Assembly (NCBI RefSeq): GCF_014205055.1
Contig: NZ_JACHMS010000001.1
Coordinates: 2,480,001-2,544,000, forward strand
Direction of reading: 5' to 3'
From: Streptomyces luteogriseus
Lineage (GTDB): Bacteria > Actinomycetota > Actinomycetes > Streptomycetales > Streptomycetaceae
Length of the DNA stretch: 64,000 nt
A model generated the notes under the pieces. It did not search any database. It saw only the letters and a list, made by a program, of their open reading frames with translations, and had not been told where the DNA came from. Positions 7,380 through 17,031 of the stretch are shown piece after piece. The number at the start of each line of letters is the position of its first letter. The stretch's first letter is position 1. A program made the position numbers and the translations under genes.

Positions 7380-7829
7380 CTACTCGCCCGTGTGTTCCAG
7401 CCGGTCCTTGAGGAGCTGTTCGTTGCGCGGGAGTTCCTTGCGGACCTGGGGGCGTACGACGAGCGGGACCAGGACCTTGCCCATGCCGTGGCCCTCGAAG
7501 TCGATGTCGATCGTCACGTGGGAGCGGCGGCCCTCGTCGTAGGGCTCGACCTCGCCGTGCACCTTCGCCCGGACCGGGCCGTCGATTCCGCGCATGGTCC
7601 AGCTGTGCGGCGGGTCGTACTCGGTGACCTCCATGGTCATCGGCATGACGCGGCGGCCGACGTGACGGGATACCCGGACCTGGGTGCCGACGCCGACGGG
7701 CCCTTCGTCGAGGCGCTCCGCGGACACGGCGCTCAGCTGCCACTCCGGCATGCGCGGAGCGTCCATGACGTACTGGTAGACCTCCTCGGGACGGCGGTCC
7801 ACATCGATGCTCTCTCGGATGATGGCCAT
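7380..7829 (-). CDS. SRPBCC (START-like) family protein
   Basis: 149 residues. The ATG at 7829 is used because aaaggagg lies 5 bases before it; an upstream start would overlap that site. The pattern IIRESIDVDRRPEEVYQYV, then MTMEVTEYDPPHSWTMRGID and RSHVTIDIDFEGHGMGKVLV is typical of polyketide cyclase/dehydrase-like SRPBCC proteins, which form a helix-grip pocket for hydrophobic ligands. No catalytic residues or ligand can be inferred. It is monocistronic and separated from cdsA by a strong terminator. Confidence 0.8.
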   Translation of the reverse strand: MAIIRESIDVDRRPEEVYQYVMDAPRMPEWQLSAVSAERLDEGPVGVGTQVRVSRHVGRRVMPMTMEVTEYDPPHSWTMRGIDGPVRAKVHGEVEPYDEGRRSHVTIDIDFEGHGMGKVLVPLVVRPQVRKELPRNEQLLKDRLEHTGE

Positions 7830-7900
7830 GATGGCCTCCTTTGGGAGGTACATCTGAATCGTCCCACTTCAGGCCCCCGGGCGTCGCCCCGGGACGACAG

Positions 7901-7930
7901 CGAGCCCCTGCCCGGCGGGGCAGGGGCTCG
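7901..7930 (-). terminator. Terminator after cdsA
   Basis: A perfect 13-bp stem (cgagcccctgccc paired with gggcaggggctcg) with a 4-base loop lies just beyond the cdsA stop. No U-tract follows, as is common in Streptomyces. Confidence 0.75.
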
Positions 7931-7948
7931 CCGACGAAGCCGGCCGGG

Positions 7949-9076
7949 TCAGCCGGATCCCACGAACAGCACGAGCAGCAACCACACCACCGGAGCCGTG
8001 GGCAACAGCGAGTCGAGCCGGTCCATGATGCCGCCGTGGCCCGGCAGCAGCGTGCCCATGTCCTTGATGCCGAGGTCCCGCTTGATCATGGATTCACCGA
8101 GGTCGCCGAGCGTGGCGGTGACCGCGACCGCGAGGCCCAGCACCAGGCCCTGCCACCAGGCCCCGTCGTCGATGAGGAACTGCATGCACAGCGCCCCCGC
8201 GACCATGGCGAAGGAGACCGCACCCAGCAGGCCCTCGCGGGTCTTGCCGGGGCTGATGCGCGGGGCGAGCTTGTGCCGACCGAACCGCCAGCCGACGGCG
8301 TATGCCCCGGTGTCGCTGACGACCGTGAGCAGCAGGAAGGTGAGCACCCGCTGCGGCCCGTCGTCCGCGGTCAGCATCATCGCGACGAAGGTCGCCAGGA
8401 ACGGCACGTAGAACGCCGCGAAGACGCCCGCCGTGACGTCCCTGAGGTAGCCCTCGGGCGGTTCGGTCATGCGCCAGACCAGGACGGCCAGTGCCGTGAG
8501 CGCCATCGCCACCCACGCGCCCTCGGCGCCCCGGACGTACCCGGCGACGACCATCGCGGCACCGCCGAGCGCGAGCGGCACGAGGGGCGCGCGGATGTCC
8601 TTGCGCTCCTCCAGCCGTTTGGTCAGCTCCCACAGGCCCACCACCACGGCCACGGCGACGACACCCACGAACACGGCCTTGACGACGAACAGCGACGCGA
8701 CGATCACCGCACCGAGCCCGACACCGACCCCTATCGCGGCACTCAGGTCGCGACCCGCGCTCTTCTTCGGCGGCTTGGGCGCCGGCTGCGAGGCGTCGGG
8801 CATGGGCTCCGGATTCGTGTCGTTTCGGACCGGGGCGCCGCTCAGCCGAGCAGCCCCCCGGTCGTCATCCTGGTTTCCGCCGAAGTCGGTCACGTCGGGC
8901 ACGATGGGCATGGGGCGAGTCTGAGGCGCTTCATACGCATCGTATGCGGGACCCGCCGGAGCGGCCCCTTGGACGTGCCCGTGGGCCTGGCCCTGGACGT
9001 GCCCGTGACCATGCCCTTGGTCGGTGGGCCCCCAGTACCCGGCCTGTGGCGGCGCCCCCCAGGAAGAGTCGTTCAT
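7949..9076 (-). CDS. cdsA: Phosphatidate cytidylyltransferase
   Basis: 375 residues. It makes CDP-diacylglycerol from phosphatidate and CTP, the precursor of phosphatidylinositol, phosphatidylglycerol and cardiolipin. The N-terminal 110 residues are hydrophilic with a His/Gly-rich repeat (GHGHGHVQGQAHGHV). The rest contains about eight hydrophobic helices and ends in the CdsA signature region (SMIKRDLGIKDMGTLLPGHG, then MDRLDSLL). The ATG overlaps the frr stop by one base (tgatg), which fixes the start and implies coupling. Gene order pyrH-frr-cdsA is conserved in bacteria. Confidence 0.95.
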   Translation of the reverse strand: MNDSSWGAPPQAGYWGPTDQGHGHGHVQGQAHGHVQGAAPAGPAYDAYEAPQTRPMPIVPDVTDFGGNQDDDRGAARLSGAPVRNDTNPEPMPDASQPAPKPPKKSAGRDLSAAIGVGVGLGAVIVASLFVVKAVFVGVVAVAVVVGLWELTKRLEERKDIRAPLVPLALGGAAMVVAGYVRGAEGAWVAMALTALAVLVWRMTEPPEGYLRDVTAGVFAAFYVPFLATFVAMMLTADDGPQRVLTFLLLTVVSDTGAYAVGWRFGRHKLAPRISPGKTREGLLGAVSFAMVAGALCMQFLIDDGAWWQGLVLGLAVAVTATLGDLGESMIKRDLGIKDMGTLLPGHGGIMDRLDSLLPTAPVVWLLLVLFVGSG

Positions 9077-9633
9077 CAGACCTCGAGCAGCTCCGCTTCC
9101 TTGTGCTTCAGGAGCTCGTCCACCTGCGCGACGTACTTCGCGGTGGTGTCGTCGAGCTCCTTCTCCGCACGGCGGCCCTCGTCCTCGCCGACCTCGCCGT
9201 CCTTGATCAGCTTGTCGATGGCTTCCTTGGCCTTGCGGCGCACGGAGCGGATCGAGATCTTCGCGTCCTCGCCCTTGCCCTTGGCGACCTTGATGTACTC
9301 GCGGCGGCGCTCCTCGGTGAGCTCGGGGAACACCACCCGGATGATGTTGCCGTCGTTGCTCGGGTTGACGCCCAGGTCGGAGTCGCGGATCGCCTGCTCG
9401 ATGTTGCGCAGCGCGCTCTTGTCGAAGGGGGTCACCACGGCCATACGCGGCTCGGGCACGGAGAACGAGGCCAGCTGGTTGATCGGCGTCGGCGCGCCGT
9501 AGTAGTCGGCCACGATCTTGTTGAACATCGCCGGGTGCGCACGACCGGTGCGGATCGCGGCGAAGTCCTCCTTGGCGACCACGACGGCCTTCTCCATCTT
9601 CTCCTCGGCCTCGAGGAGGGTCTCTTCGATCAC
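9076..9633 (-). CDS. frr: Ribosome recycling factor
   Basis: 185 residues, the normal length for RRF. With EF-G it splits the post-termination ribosome. The GTG at 9633 is chosen because caggag precedes it by about 6 bases and gives the standard start [13 protein letters not shown]. Conserved stretches include [16 protein letters not shown] and [18 protein letters not shown]. It is coupled to cdsA by overlapping stop and start codons. The 166 bases to pyrH contain no other gene that I can support. Confidence 0.97.
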   Translation of the reverse strand: MIEETLLEAEEKMEKAVVVAKEDFAAIRTGRAHPAMFNKIVADYYGAPTPINQLASFSVPEPRMAVVTPFDKSALRNIEQAIRDSDLGVNPSNDGNIIRVVFPELTEERRREYIKVAKGKGEDAKISIRSVRRKAKEAIDKLIKDGEVGEDEGRRAEKELDDTTAKYVAQVDELLKHKEAELLEV

Positions 9634-9799
9634 CACTTGCTCCTGCGTGTCTTGAGTAGGCCCGGCTGCGGTTCCATGTGGGGCGGCGGCCGGCTGCGTC
9701 GCGTCTTCTTCCTGCACGGTTCCCGACCGGCAGGACATTGTCCATCCCCCGGCCCGGCTCCGTCCCGTCCGTCCCCCGGACGGGGTTGTTCCCGGGGTG

Positions 9800-10558
9800 T
9801 CAGTCCCGGCTGCCGGGGTCCCCCACCAGCGTGCCGATCTTCTCACCCTTGACGGCGCGTCCGATGTTGCCCTCGGCCAGCAGCTCGAAGACCACGATCG
9901 GGAGCTTGTTGTCGCGGCACAGCGTCACGGCGGTGGCGTCGGCGACCTTCAGATCGCGCGTGATGACCTCGCCGTAGCCGAGGTGGTCGAACTTCACCGC
10001 GTCCGGGTTGGTCTTGGGGTCGGAGTCGTAGACCCCGTCCACGCCGTTCTTGCCCATCAGCAACGCCTCGGCGTCGATCTCCAGGGCGCGCTGGGCGGCG
10101 GTGGTGTCGGTGGAGAAGTACGGCATGCCCATTCCGGCTCCGAAGATGACCACGCGGCCCTTCTCCAGGTGCCGTACGGCGCGCAGCGGGATGTACGGCT
10201 CGGCGACCTGGCCCATGGTGATGGCGGTCTGCACCCGGCAGTCCACGCCGACCTTCTCCAGGAAGTCCTGGAGGGCGAGGCAGTTCATGACGGTGCCGAG
10301 CATGCCCATGTAGTCGGAGCGGGCCCGGTCCATGCCGCGCTGCTGGAGTTCGGCGCCGCGGAAGAAGTTGCCACCGCCGATGACGATCGCGATCTCCGCG
10401 CCATCGCGTACGACGGCCGCGATCTCGCGGGCGATCTTGTGCACCACGTCGGGGTCGACGCCAAGGCCGCCGCCACCGGAGAAGGCCTCTCCGGACAGCT
10501 TCAGCAGAAACCGGCCGCGCACTTTGCCGTCGTCGCTCTTCTGGGCCTTGGTGGTCAT
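9800..10558 (-). CDS. pyrH: UMP kinase
   Basis: 252 residues. It phosphorylates UMP to UDP in pyrimidine nucleotide synthesis as a hexameric amino acid kinase-fold enzyme. Signature stretches are [14 protein letters not shown] (phosphate binding), [19 protein letters not shown] and [20 protein letters not shown]. The ATG at 10558 starts [10 protein letters not shown], a short variable leader before the conserved core. It lies between the tsf terminator and frr. Confidence 0.97.
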   Translation of the reverse strand: MTTKAQKSDDGKVRGRFLLKLSGEAFSGGGGLGVDPDVVHKIAREIAAVVRDGAEIAIVIGGGNFFRGAELQQRGMDRARSDYMGMLGTVMNCLALQDFLEKVGVDCRVQTAITMGQVAEPYIPLRAVRHLEKGRVVIFGAGMGMPYFSTDTTAAQRALEIDAEALLMGKNGVDGVYDSDPKTNPDAVKFDHLGYGEVITRDLKVADATAVTLCRDNKLPIVVFELLAEGNIGRAVKGEKIGTLVGDPGSRD

Positions 10559-10597
10559 GGGGGATCCCGCCTCTTTCACGTGTTGCACATACCAAGA

Positions 10598-10646
10598 AGG
10601 CCATTGCCGGTGGGGGCGTGTTTCGCATCCCATACGGCAATGGCCT
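10598..10646 (-). terminator. Terminator between tsf and pyrH
   Basis: A perfect 12-bp stem (aggccattgccg at 10598-10609 with cggcaatggcct at 10635-10646) encloses a 25-base loop. On the minus strand it is followed by a short T-rich stretch. It separates the rpsB-tsf unit from pyrH. Confidence 0.75.
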
Positions 10647-10743
10647 CCTCGTCAGATCTGCTGTCGTCCGCCACCCATGTGACGGCGTACGCGGACGACT
10701 GCTGTCGACCCTATCGGGGTCGGGCGTCGAGCGCGGTACGGAC

Positions 10744-11580
10744 TCAGATGCCGACCTTGATGCGCGTAAAGCGCTTCAGGGTGACACCGGCCTCGTCCAG
10801 AACCTTCTGGACCGACTTCTTGTTGTCGAGCGCGTACGGCTGGCCGAGCAGCGTGGCGTCCTTGAAGAAGCCGTTGAGGCGACCCTCGACGATCTTCGGC
10901 AGGGCGGCCTCGGGCTTGCCCTCGGCGCGGGTGGTCTCCTCGGCGACGCGGCGCTCGGACTCGACGACCTCGGCCGGCACGTCCTCCTTGGAGAGGTACT
11001 TCGGCGCGAAGGCGGCGATGTGCTGGGCGACGCCCTTGGCGATCTCCGCGTTCGGCTTGTCCAGCTCGACGAGGACACCGATCTGCGGGGGCAGGTCGGG
11101 CATCGTGCGGTGCATGTACGCCGTCACGAAGCCGTCGGCGTACTGCGCGAAGCGGTCCAGGACGATCTTCTCGCCCAGGTTGGCGTTGGCCTCGTCGACG
11201 AACGCCTGGACGGTCTTGCCGGCCTCGATCTCGGAGGCGAGCAGGGCCTCGAGGTCGGCCGGGGAGGTCTTGGCGACGTGCTCGGCGATGGTCTTGGCCA
11301 CGGCCTGGAACTTGTCACCCTTGGCGACGAAGTCCGTCTCGCACTTCAGCTCGACCAGGACACCGGAGGAGTTGTCGTCGGCGATGATCGAGACGACGGC
11401 GCCGTTCTCGGCGGAGCGGCCCTCGCGCTTGGCGACGCCCTTCTGGCCCTTGATGCGGAGCGCCTCGACGGCCTTCTCGACGTTGCCCTCGGCCTCGTCC
11501 AGCGCCTTCTTGCAGTCCATCATGCCGGCGCCCGTGAGCTCACGGAGCTTCTTGACGTCGGCGGCGGTGTAGTTCGCCAT
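10744..11580 (-). CDS. tsf: Elongation factor Ts
   Basis: 278 residues. It is the guanine nucleotide exchange factor for EF-Tu. The start [20 protein letters not shown] contains the conserved N-terminal UBA-like domain, followed by [19 protein letters not shown] and the core with [11 protein letters not shown]. The length is that of actinobacterial EF-Ts. It lies downstream of rpsB, the universal order, but a strong hairpin separates the two, so attenuation between them is likely. Confidence 0.98.
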   Translation of the reverse strand: MANYTAADVKKLRELTGAGMMDCKKALDEAEGNVEKAVEALRIKGQKGVAKREGRSAENGAVVSIIADDNSSGVLVELKCETDFVAKGDKFQAVAKTIAEHVAKTSPADLEALLASEIEAGKTVQAFVDEANANLGEKIVLDRFAQYADGFVTAYMHRTMPDLPPQIGVLVELDKPNAEIAKGVAQHIAAFAPKYLSKEDVPAEVVESERRVAEETTRAEGKPEAALPKIVEGRLNGFFKDATLLGQPYALDNKKSVQKVLDEAGVTLKRFTRIKVGI

Positions 11581-11677
11581 GAGTCTGTGAATCTCTCTCG
11601 AAGTCTGGAAGATCGAAGATCTGCGGATGCGCCCCATGGAGCCGGAAGGCGCTGTCCTTCCGCTGACCTACGGGTCA

Positions 11678-11736
11678 ACGGCGGGAGCGGACGTCACCGC
11701 GCCGAAGGCGCTGGTGAGTGCGGCCGCTCCCGCCGT
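11678..11736 (-). terminator. Hairpin between rpsB and tsf
   Basis: A perfect 13-bp stem (acggcgggagcgg at 11678-11690, ccgctcccgccgt at 11724-11736) encloses a smaller GC-rich hairpin. It should reduce read-through from rpsB into tsf. Confidence 0.65.
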
Positions 11737-11753
11737 CAACTCGGACTGACGGG

Positions 11754-12731
11754 TCAGGCCTGCTCGGCCTCGGCCGGCTTCTCGCCCTCGGCCGGCTTCT
11801 CGGCCTCGGCAGCCGGAGCAGCCTCGGTGGCCTCGGCAGCCGGAGCAGCCTCGGTGGCCTCGGCAGCCGGAGCAGCCTCGGTGGCCGGAGCGGCCTCGGC
11901 GGCCGGAGCGGCCTCGGCGGCGGGGGCCTCAGCGGCCGGGGCGGCCTCGTCGGCCTTCTTCTCACCCTCGAGCAGGTCGCGCTCCCAGGCGGCCAGCGGC
12001 TCGCCCGCGGCCTTGTCGCCCTTGCCCTCGGTGGCGACACCGGAGCGGGAGATGAGGCCCTCGGCGACCGCGTCCGCGATCACACGGGTGAGCAGGGTGA
12101 CGGAGCGGATCGCGTCGTCGTTGCCCGGGATCTTGTAGTCGACCTCGTCGGGGTCGCAGTTGGTGTCGAGGATCGCGACGACCGGGATGTTCAGCTTCCG
12201 GGCCTCACCAACGGCGATGTGCTCCTTCTTGGTGTCCACGATCCAGACGGCGCTGGGCACCTTCTGCATCTCGCGGATACCACCGAGGGTCTTCTCCAGC
12301 TTGGCCTTCTCGCGCGAGAGCACGAGAAGCTCCTTCTTGGTCAGACCGGACGCGGCGACGTCCTCGAAGTCGATCTGCTCGAGCTCCTTGAGGCGCTGCA
12401 GACGCTTGTAGACGGTCGAGAAGTTGGTGAGCATGCCGCCCAGCCAGCGCTGGTTGACGTAGGGCATGCCGACGCGGGTGGCCTGCTCGGCGATGGCCTC
12501 CTGCGCCTGCTTCTTCGTGCCGACGAACATGACCGTGCCGCCGTGGGCGACGGTCTCCTTGACGAACTCGAAGGCGCGGTCGATGTACGACAGCGACTGG
12601 AGCAGGTCGATGATGTAGATGCCGTTGCGCTCCGTGAAGATGAAGCGCTTCATCTTCGGGTTCCAACGACGGGTCTGGTGACCGAAGTGGACGCCGCTCT
12701 CCAGCAGCTCCCGCATCGTGACGACGGCCAT
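11754..12731 (-). CDS. rpsB: 30S ribosomal protein S2 with a long Ala/Glu repeat tail
   Basis: 325 residues. The ATG at 12731 ([20 protein letters not shown]) has aggag upstream. Residues 1 to about 235 are standard S2 ([45 protein letters not shown]). The remaining 85 residues are an acidic low-complexity tail rich in Ala, Glu and Pro, partly built from a 27-bp repeat encoding nine residues. From memory the S. coelicolor protein is about 15 residues shorter, so copy number varies between strains. The tail is probably disordered on the ribosome surface. Confidence 0.97.
   Translation of the reverse strand: MAVVTMRELLESGVHFGHQTRRWNPKMKRFIFTERNGIYIIDLLQSLSYIDRAFEFVKETVAHGGTVMFVGTKKQAQEAIAEQATRVGMPYVNQRWLGGMLTNFSTVYKRLQRLKELEQIDFEDVAASGLTKKELLVLSREKAKLEKTLGGIREMQKVPSAVWIVDTKKEHIAVGEARKLNIPVVAILDTNCDPDEVDYKIPGNDDAIRSVTLLTRVIADAVAEGLISRSGVATEGKGDKAAGEPLAAWERDLLEGEKKADEAAPAAEAPAAEAAPAAEAAPATEAAPAAEATEAAPAAEATEAAPAAEAEKPAEGEKPAEAEQA
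11803..11960 (-). repeat. Repeats encoding the S2 tail, including exact 27-bp copies
   Basis: Two adjacent 27-bp copies at 11821-11847 and 11848-11874 are identical. They are flanked by shorter related units encoding [12 protein letters not shown] segments. The repeat is in frame with rpsB, so unit gain or loss changes only tail length. Confidence 0.8.
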
Positions 12732-12874
12732 GGCCGTATCTCCTTGAATTTCTCGGTTGTGCCGCGGATGCCGGACGGCTTCCGCGCCTGACGCCCACTG
12801 CGCGCCGTTCCACGAGGGACCGAGGGGCGCTGATACGGGCCCGTTGCCGGGGTTCGTATCGGGGCGTGCGAAGT

Positions 12875-12894
12875 CGACCCGATGACTCGGGTCG
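12875..12894. promoter_or_regulatory. Inverted repeat upstream of rpsB
   Basis: The 8-bp arms cgacccga and tcgggtcg with a 4-base loop lie 144 bases before the rpsB start. It could be an operator or part of an rpsB leader. The gap 12732-13004 to the divergent peptidase gene holds no other feature I can support. Confidence 0.35.
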
Positions 12895-13004
12895 CCACCA
12901 GAAGTGTACGGGACCCGTGGGGTGCCGGGTGACGCCGTTGTCCACAAGCGGGCGCCCGCCCACAGCCGCGAGCGGCGACGCCGGTACTCCGGAACGCTTT
13001 CCGT

Positions 13005-13604
13005 ATGCGAGCGAACCGATGTGTGCGTGTCTGCGCGCGCCTGATCCTGCTGCTGATCGTCACGGCGACGGCCCTGCTGGCTCCGCCGCCACCGCTGTTC
13101 GCGGCGGGTGCGCGGGGCGCGCCGGGTGCGCCCCTGGCCGACCCCGGCCTTCCGGCCACCGTGCCGGCCATCGGCCGCACCTGGCCCGTCGGCTTGCGCC
13201 CACGGGTCCTGCGGGGCTGGGAGCCCCCGGCGACGGTCTACGGCCCGGGCCACCGGGGCGTGGACCTGGCGGCACCGGCGGGCACACCGGTTCGAACGGT
13301 GGCCCCGGGCCGGGTCGCCTTCGCGGGCTCGGTGGCCGGCAGGGGGGTCGTCTCGGTGGACCTCACGGGGACGGGCGATCCACCGCTGCGCACGACGTAC
13401 GAGCCGGTGACGGCCGCGGTCGAGGAGGGTCAGGAGGTGGAACCGGGCGAGGTGATCGGGTCGGTGCAGGCGGGCGGCTCGCACTGCTCGGCCCCGTGCG
13501 TCCACTGGGGCCTGCGCCGCGGCGAGGGCTACCTGAACCCGCTGTCGCTCCTACCGCCGTGGCTCCTGCACAGGGGGCCGTCGAGACTGCTGCCGCTGGC
13601 GTAA
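13005..13604 (+). CDS. Secreted M23-family metallopeptidase
   Basis: 199 residues. A signal peptide is clear (basic start, then [16 protein letters not shown], cleavage near AAG about residue 34). The catalytic domain shows the first zinc ligands in HRGVDLAAP (His and Asp of the HxxxD motif, about residues 83-87) and the C-terminal HWGL (about 168), preceded by SHCSAPCVH. It would cleave peptidoglycan cross-bridges outside the cell. Two cysteines near the active site could form a disulfide. It is divergent from rpsB. A tandem repeat array starts one base after the stop codon. Confidence 0.88.
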   Translation: MRANRCVRVCARLILLLIVTATALLAPPPPLFAAGARGAPGAPLADPGLPATVPAIGRTWPVGLRPRVLRGWEPPATVYGPGHRGVDLAAPAGTPVRTVAPGRVAFAGSVAGRGVVSVDLTGTGDPPLRTTYEPVTAAVEEGQEVEPGEVIGSVQAGGSHCSAPCVHWGLRRGEGYLNPLSLLPPWLLHRGPSRLLPLA

Positions 13605-13605
13605 C

Positions 13606-13845
13606 CGGCGAGTGCGGCGCACTCTGCCGTAGTCGGCGGGGTTGGCTGGTCGCCGGCGTGGTCGGCGAGTGCGGCGCGCTCTGCCGTAGTCGGCGGGGTT
13701 GGCTGGTCGCCGGCGTGGTCGGCGAGTGCGGCGCGCTCTGCCGTAGTCGGCGGGGTTGACTGGTCGCCCGCGCAGTCGGCGAATCCGGCGCGCTCTGCCG
13801 TAGTCGGCGGGGTTGACTGGTCGCCCGCGCAGTCGGCGAATCCGG
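13606..13845. repeat. 57-bp tandem repeat array, four full copies and a partial fifth
   Basis: Copies begin at 13606, 13663, 13720 and 13777, each 57 bp, with a 12-base partial copy at 13834. Every copy contains tgccgtagtcggcggggtt. Copies 1-2 share the variant ggctggtcgccggcgtgg, and copies 3-4 share gactggtcgcccgcgcag. There are no unique spacers, so this is not CRISPR. Because 57 is a multiple of three, reading frames stay open through it on both strands, but none has a convincing start or relatives. Confidence 0.93.
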
Positions 13846-14108
13846 CTGACGTAGCCGCGAGCGTGGCGTGCCCCTGGGCAACCGGCGAGTGCGGCGGGCC
13901 GCCGGCGCAGCCGACGGGTGGGGCGTGCCGCCGGCTCAGCCGACGGGCCTGGCGTGCCGCCCGGGCGGCGGGGCCCCACTCTGCCGGGCCGCGAAACGCA
14001 CCGGCGTCGACCTCAGGACCATCAGCCCGCACACCGGCAGCGCGTCGGGCCTCAGCCCGCGGCCGGCAGGGTCGGGCCCTCAGCTCGCAAGCCCCGCAGC
14101 GCAGGCCC
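13846..14108. other. Non-coding stretch with shorter imperfect repeats
   Basis: No gene is supported between the 57-bp array and the TetR gene. A 29-bp imperfect tandem unit (gccgccggc.cagccgacgg) occurs at 13898 and 13927, with a trace at 13956. The phrase aaccggcgagtgcggcg, present at the start of the 57-bp array, recurs near 13880. The 3' part repeats ctcagcccgc-like motifs. The whole 13605-14108 interval looks like expanded intergenic repeat DNA. Confidence 0.6.
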
Positions 14109-14690
14109 TCAGCCCCGCACACCCCGCAGCGCCATCGACACCGCCGCATCCGTGATCGCCCCGGGCTCCTCCGCGGCTCCGAGCTCGATCCTGCGCACGG
14201 CCGCGTCCACCACACCCTGAACCAGCATCGCCGCCAGGCGGGGCTGCTCGTGCCCCAGCTCGCCCAGCGCCTCGACGATCAGCGCGACCAGCCCACCGTG
14301 CGCCGCCCGGATCTTCTCCCGCGCCCCCGCGTCGAGTTCACTCGCGGAGATCGCGACCACGGCCCGGTGCCGCCGGTCGCCGACCAGCTCCAGCTGCTGC
14401 CGCACATACGCCTCGACCTTGGCCTCGGCCGTCTCGGCCTGCTCCATCGCCGCCGACACGTCCGCCGCCCAGACCGGGAAGTCGACCTCGCACAGCTCCT
14501 CGACCACGGCCGCGCGGGACCGGAAGTACTCGTAGACGGACGAGCGCGCGAGGCCCGTCCGCTCGGCGAGGGCCGGGAAGGTCAGCGCCTCCGTACCGCC
14601 CTCGGACAACAAGGAACGAGCCGCGTCCAGCAGGGCGGCTCGCTGCATCGACCGGTGCTCGGCCACGGAGGCCGCTCGAATCCTTGGCAC
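14109..14690 (-). CDS. TetR-family transcriptional regulator
   Basis: 193 residues. The N-terminal HTH (about residues 18-65) reads RAALLDAARSLLSEGGTEAL, then FPALAERTGLARSSVYEYF, standard TetR. The C-terminal ligand domain is all-helical and unassigned. It lies just downstream of whiG on the same strand, with only 69 bases between, but its target and ligand are not evident. Confidence 0.88.
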   Translation of the reverse strand: MPRIRAASVAEHRSMQRAALLDAARSLLSEGGTEALTFPALAERTGLARSSVYEYFRSRAAVVEELCEVDFPVWAADVSAAMEQAETAEAKVEAYVRQQLELVGDRRHRAVVAISASELDAGAREKIRAAHGGLVALIVEALGELGHEQPRLAAMLVQGVVDAAVRRIELGAAEEPGAITDAAVSMALRGVRG

Positions 14691-14759
14691 GTCAACACTC
14701 TACGGACGCGTCCCGCCGTGCGGGAGTGGTTGCTGCCGGTCCGACGACATTCGGGCAGG

Positions 14760-15602
14760 TCAGCGGCCGAAGCTCGCCAGTTTCGCTCTCAGCTGCAGCA
14801 CCGACTTGGTGTGGATCTGGCTGACCCGGCTCTCGGTCACGCCCAGCACGTTCCCGATCTCGGCCAGGGTGAGGCCCTCGTAGTAGTACAGCGTGACCAC
14901 GGTCTTCTCCCGGTCCGGCAGCGTGTTGATCGCCCGCGCCAGGAACCTCCGCAGCTCCCGGTCCTCGGCGACCTCGACGGGATTGTCGGCCGCGGTGTCC
15001 TCCAGCGTGTCCATGACGCTGAGTCCGTCGCCGCCCTCGCCGCCCCCGTGCAGCAGTTCCTCCAGGGCCACCACGTTGGCCAGCGACAACTGGCTGAACA
15101 CCGCGTGCAGTTCCTCGACGGCGATGCCCATCTCGGAGGCCACTTCGCCTTCGGTCGGGGTCCGTCGCAGCCGGGCCTCCAGCGTGGCGTAGGCGCGCTC
15201 CACGTTGCGCGCCTTCTGCCGTACCGAGCGGGGGATCCAGTCCAGCGCCCGCAGTTCGTCGATCATCGCGCCGCGGATCCGGGTGATCGCGTACGTCTCG
15301 AACTTGATCTCCCGGTCGACGTCGAACTTCTCGATCGCGTCGATCAGCCCGAACACCCCGGAGGAGACGAAGTCCGCCTGCTCGACGTTGGACGGCAGGC
15401 CCACACTGACCCGTCCCGCGACGTACTTCACGAGCGGCGAGTAGTGCAGGATCAGCTGCTCCCGCAGCCGCTCGTCCCCCGTCGCCTTGTACGACCGCCA
15501 CAGCTCGTCGAGCGTCGAGGGAGCGGGCGGCCGCACGCTGCCACCGTCACGGGCGGCTGGGGGGATCGCCGCCCGGTCGGACCCGGAGGTGTGCTGGGGC
15601 AT
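14760..15602 (-). CDS. whiG: RNA polymerase sigma factor WhiG
   Basis: 280 residues. A FliA/SigD-type sigma factor that commits aerial hyphae to sporulation in Streptomyces, controlled by the anti-sigma factor RsiG with c-di-GMP (known for the family). The start [20 protein letters not shown] matches the S. coelicolor protein as I remember it, and the length is the same. Region 2 is at about residues 45-115 ([20 protein letters not shown], then [19 protein letters not shown]). Region 4 is at the end ([20 protein letters not shown]). The 268-base gap upstream to dprA should hold its promoter. No consensus was obvious. Confidence 0.98.
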   Translation of the reverse strand: MPQHTSGSDRAAIPPAARDGGSVRPPAPSTLDELWRSYKATGDERLREQLILHYSPLVKYVAGRVSVGLPSNVEQADFVSSGVFGLIDAIEKFDVDREIKFETYAITRIRGAMIDELRALDWIPRSVRQKARNVERAYATLEARLRRTPTEGEVASEMGIAVEELHAVFSQLSLANVVALEELLHGGGEGGDGLSVMDTLEDTAADNPVEVAEDRELRRFLARAINTLPDREKTVVTLYYYEGLTLAEIGNVLGVTESRVSQIHTKSVLQLRAKLASFGR

Positions 15603-15870
15603 TCGTCGCCTTGTGCCGTTCTGCTGCGGAGTGCTGCTGGGGTGGGCTGTCTGTCTGATGTCGAGTTGCCTGTCCGTGTCGGGATCCTCGTGAGCGTAGC
15701 GTGACTGTGGTGTCGCGGTGTGCGAAGAGCGGAGGCCAAGGCGGGCGCAGATACGTTCCCGAGGACGTCCCGGCGGGGGGTCGCGGTCGCTCCGTGTGAT
15801 CACCGGATGGCCCCAACTTCCCGCATTCCAAGGGCTGTCGGGGTTCCCCCGGACGGCCGAACACACACGG

Positions 15871-17031
15871 TCAACACGGCCCGCGACCGTCGCGGACCGA
15901 CATCACCGCCTGGCGTGTCAACTTCCAGCCGTCGCCGTGTCGTTCGACGTAACCGAGTGCTCGGAGTTCGTACAGTCTCGCGATCGCGTCGTCCTGTGCG
16001 GTCTGTGCGGATCGCGCGATCTCATCGGGCCGGGCCACCCCGCGTCCCGGCAGTGCGGCGAGCACCTGCCGTGCGGCCGGTTCCAGCAGGTCACGGGGCA
16101 GGACCGGGCCGCGCCGGTCGGGGGCCAGCTCCCCGATGTCACCGACCAGTTCGACGACGTCCGCGACGTCGGTGACCAGGGCGGCCTCCCCGCGCAGCAG
16201 ATCGTGCACTCCGGCGGAGAGCCCGCTGGTGGCCGGGCCGGGCACGCCCATCGTGTGCCGGCCGAGGCGCTGTGCCGCCCGGGCGGTGACCAGGGAGCCG
16301 CTGCGGTGGGCGGCCTCGACGACCACCGTGCCGCGGGTGAGGGCTGCGATCACTCTGTTGCGCAGGATGAACCGGCTCGGCGTCGGATGGTCGCCGGGTG
16401 GCAACTCGCCGATCACCAGTCCTTGTTCGGCGATCCTGCTGATCAGCTGGGTGTGGCCGCGGGGGTAGGGCCGGTCGACGCCGCAGGCGAGGACCGCGAC
16501 GGTGGCGCCGCCGGCTCCGAGCGCTCCGCGGTGGGCGGCGCCGTCGACCCCGTAGGCACCGCCGGAGACCACGACCCAGCCCTGCTCGGCGAGGCCGGCG
16601 GCGAGGGTCGCGGCCATGTGGGCTCCGTACTCGGTGCAGGCCCGGGCGCCGACCACGGCGACCGACTTCAGCGCCCACATCCGCAGACTGGGCCGGCCGC
16701 GCACCCACAGCCCCAGGGGCCGGGCATCCCCGAGATCGTCGAGCTGCCCCGGCCACTCCGCGTCCCCGGGAGAGACGAACCGCACCCCGGCATCCCGGGC
16801 GGCTGCCAGATCGCGGCCCGGCCGGGCGGCCTCCGCCCTGGCCAGGAGCCCGGCCCACCGCTTCCCGCTCGCCCCCGGGAGGGCGGGCCCGCCCTCCCGT
16901 AACCGCCGCACCACTTCCCCGGTCCCGAACTCCCGCACCCACCGGCCGCCGACGTCGTCACCGGGCTCGAGGACCCGGGTGAGAAGCACCCGGCCGAGCA
17001 GCTCGTCGTCCGGTTCCCCGACGACGCTCAT
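15871..17031 (-). CDS. dprA: DNA-processing protein DprA
   Basis: 386 residues. A Rossmann-fold single-stranded-DNA-binding protein that loads RecA in transforming bacteria; in Streptomyces its role is unclear. The core includes [37 protein letters not shown] and [18 protein letters not shown]-terminal winged-helix-like region follows (about residues 300-386). The ATG overlaps the comM stop as atga, so the genes are coupled. Confidence 0.95.
   Translation of the reverse strand: MSVVGEPDDELLGRVLLTRVLEPGDDVGGRWVREFGTGEVVRRLREGGPALPGASGKRWAGLLARAEAARPGRDLAAARDAGVRFVSPGDAEWPGQLDDLGDARPLGLWVRGRPSLRMWALKSVAVVGARACTEYGAHMAATLAAGLAEQGWVVVSGGAYGVDGAAHRGALGAGGATVAVLACGVDRPYPRGHTQLISRIAEQGLVIGELPPGDHPTPSRFILRNRVIAALTRGTVVVEAAHRSGSLVTARAAQRLGRHTMGVPGPATSGLSAGVHDLLRGEAALVTDVADVVELVGDIGELAPDRRGPVLPRDLLEPAARQVLAALPGRGVARPDEIARSAQTAQDDAIARLYELRALGYVERHGDGWKLTRQAVMSVRDGRGPC

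Noticed and set aside
7949..9745. A single 598-residue protein spanning cdsA and an antisense of frr
   Set aside because: The upstream half overlaps frr in another frame. The cdsA start is fixed by the tgatg overlap and by the frr stop.
13606..13845. CRISPR array
   Set aside because: Units are contiguous with no unique spacers, and no cas genes are present.
13529..14215. Minus-strand frame through the 57-bp repeats with 19-residue units (GDQPTPPTTAERAALADHA)
   Set aside because: Its start lies inside the TetR gene and no ribosome-binding site is seen. The repeat length alone keeps the frame open. It is noted as a possibility under the array finding.
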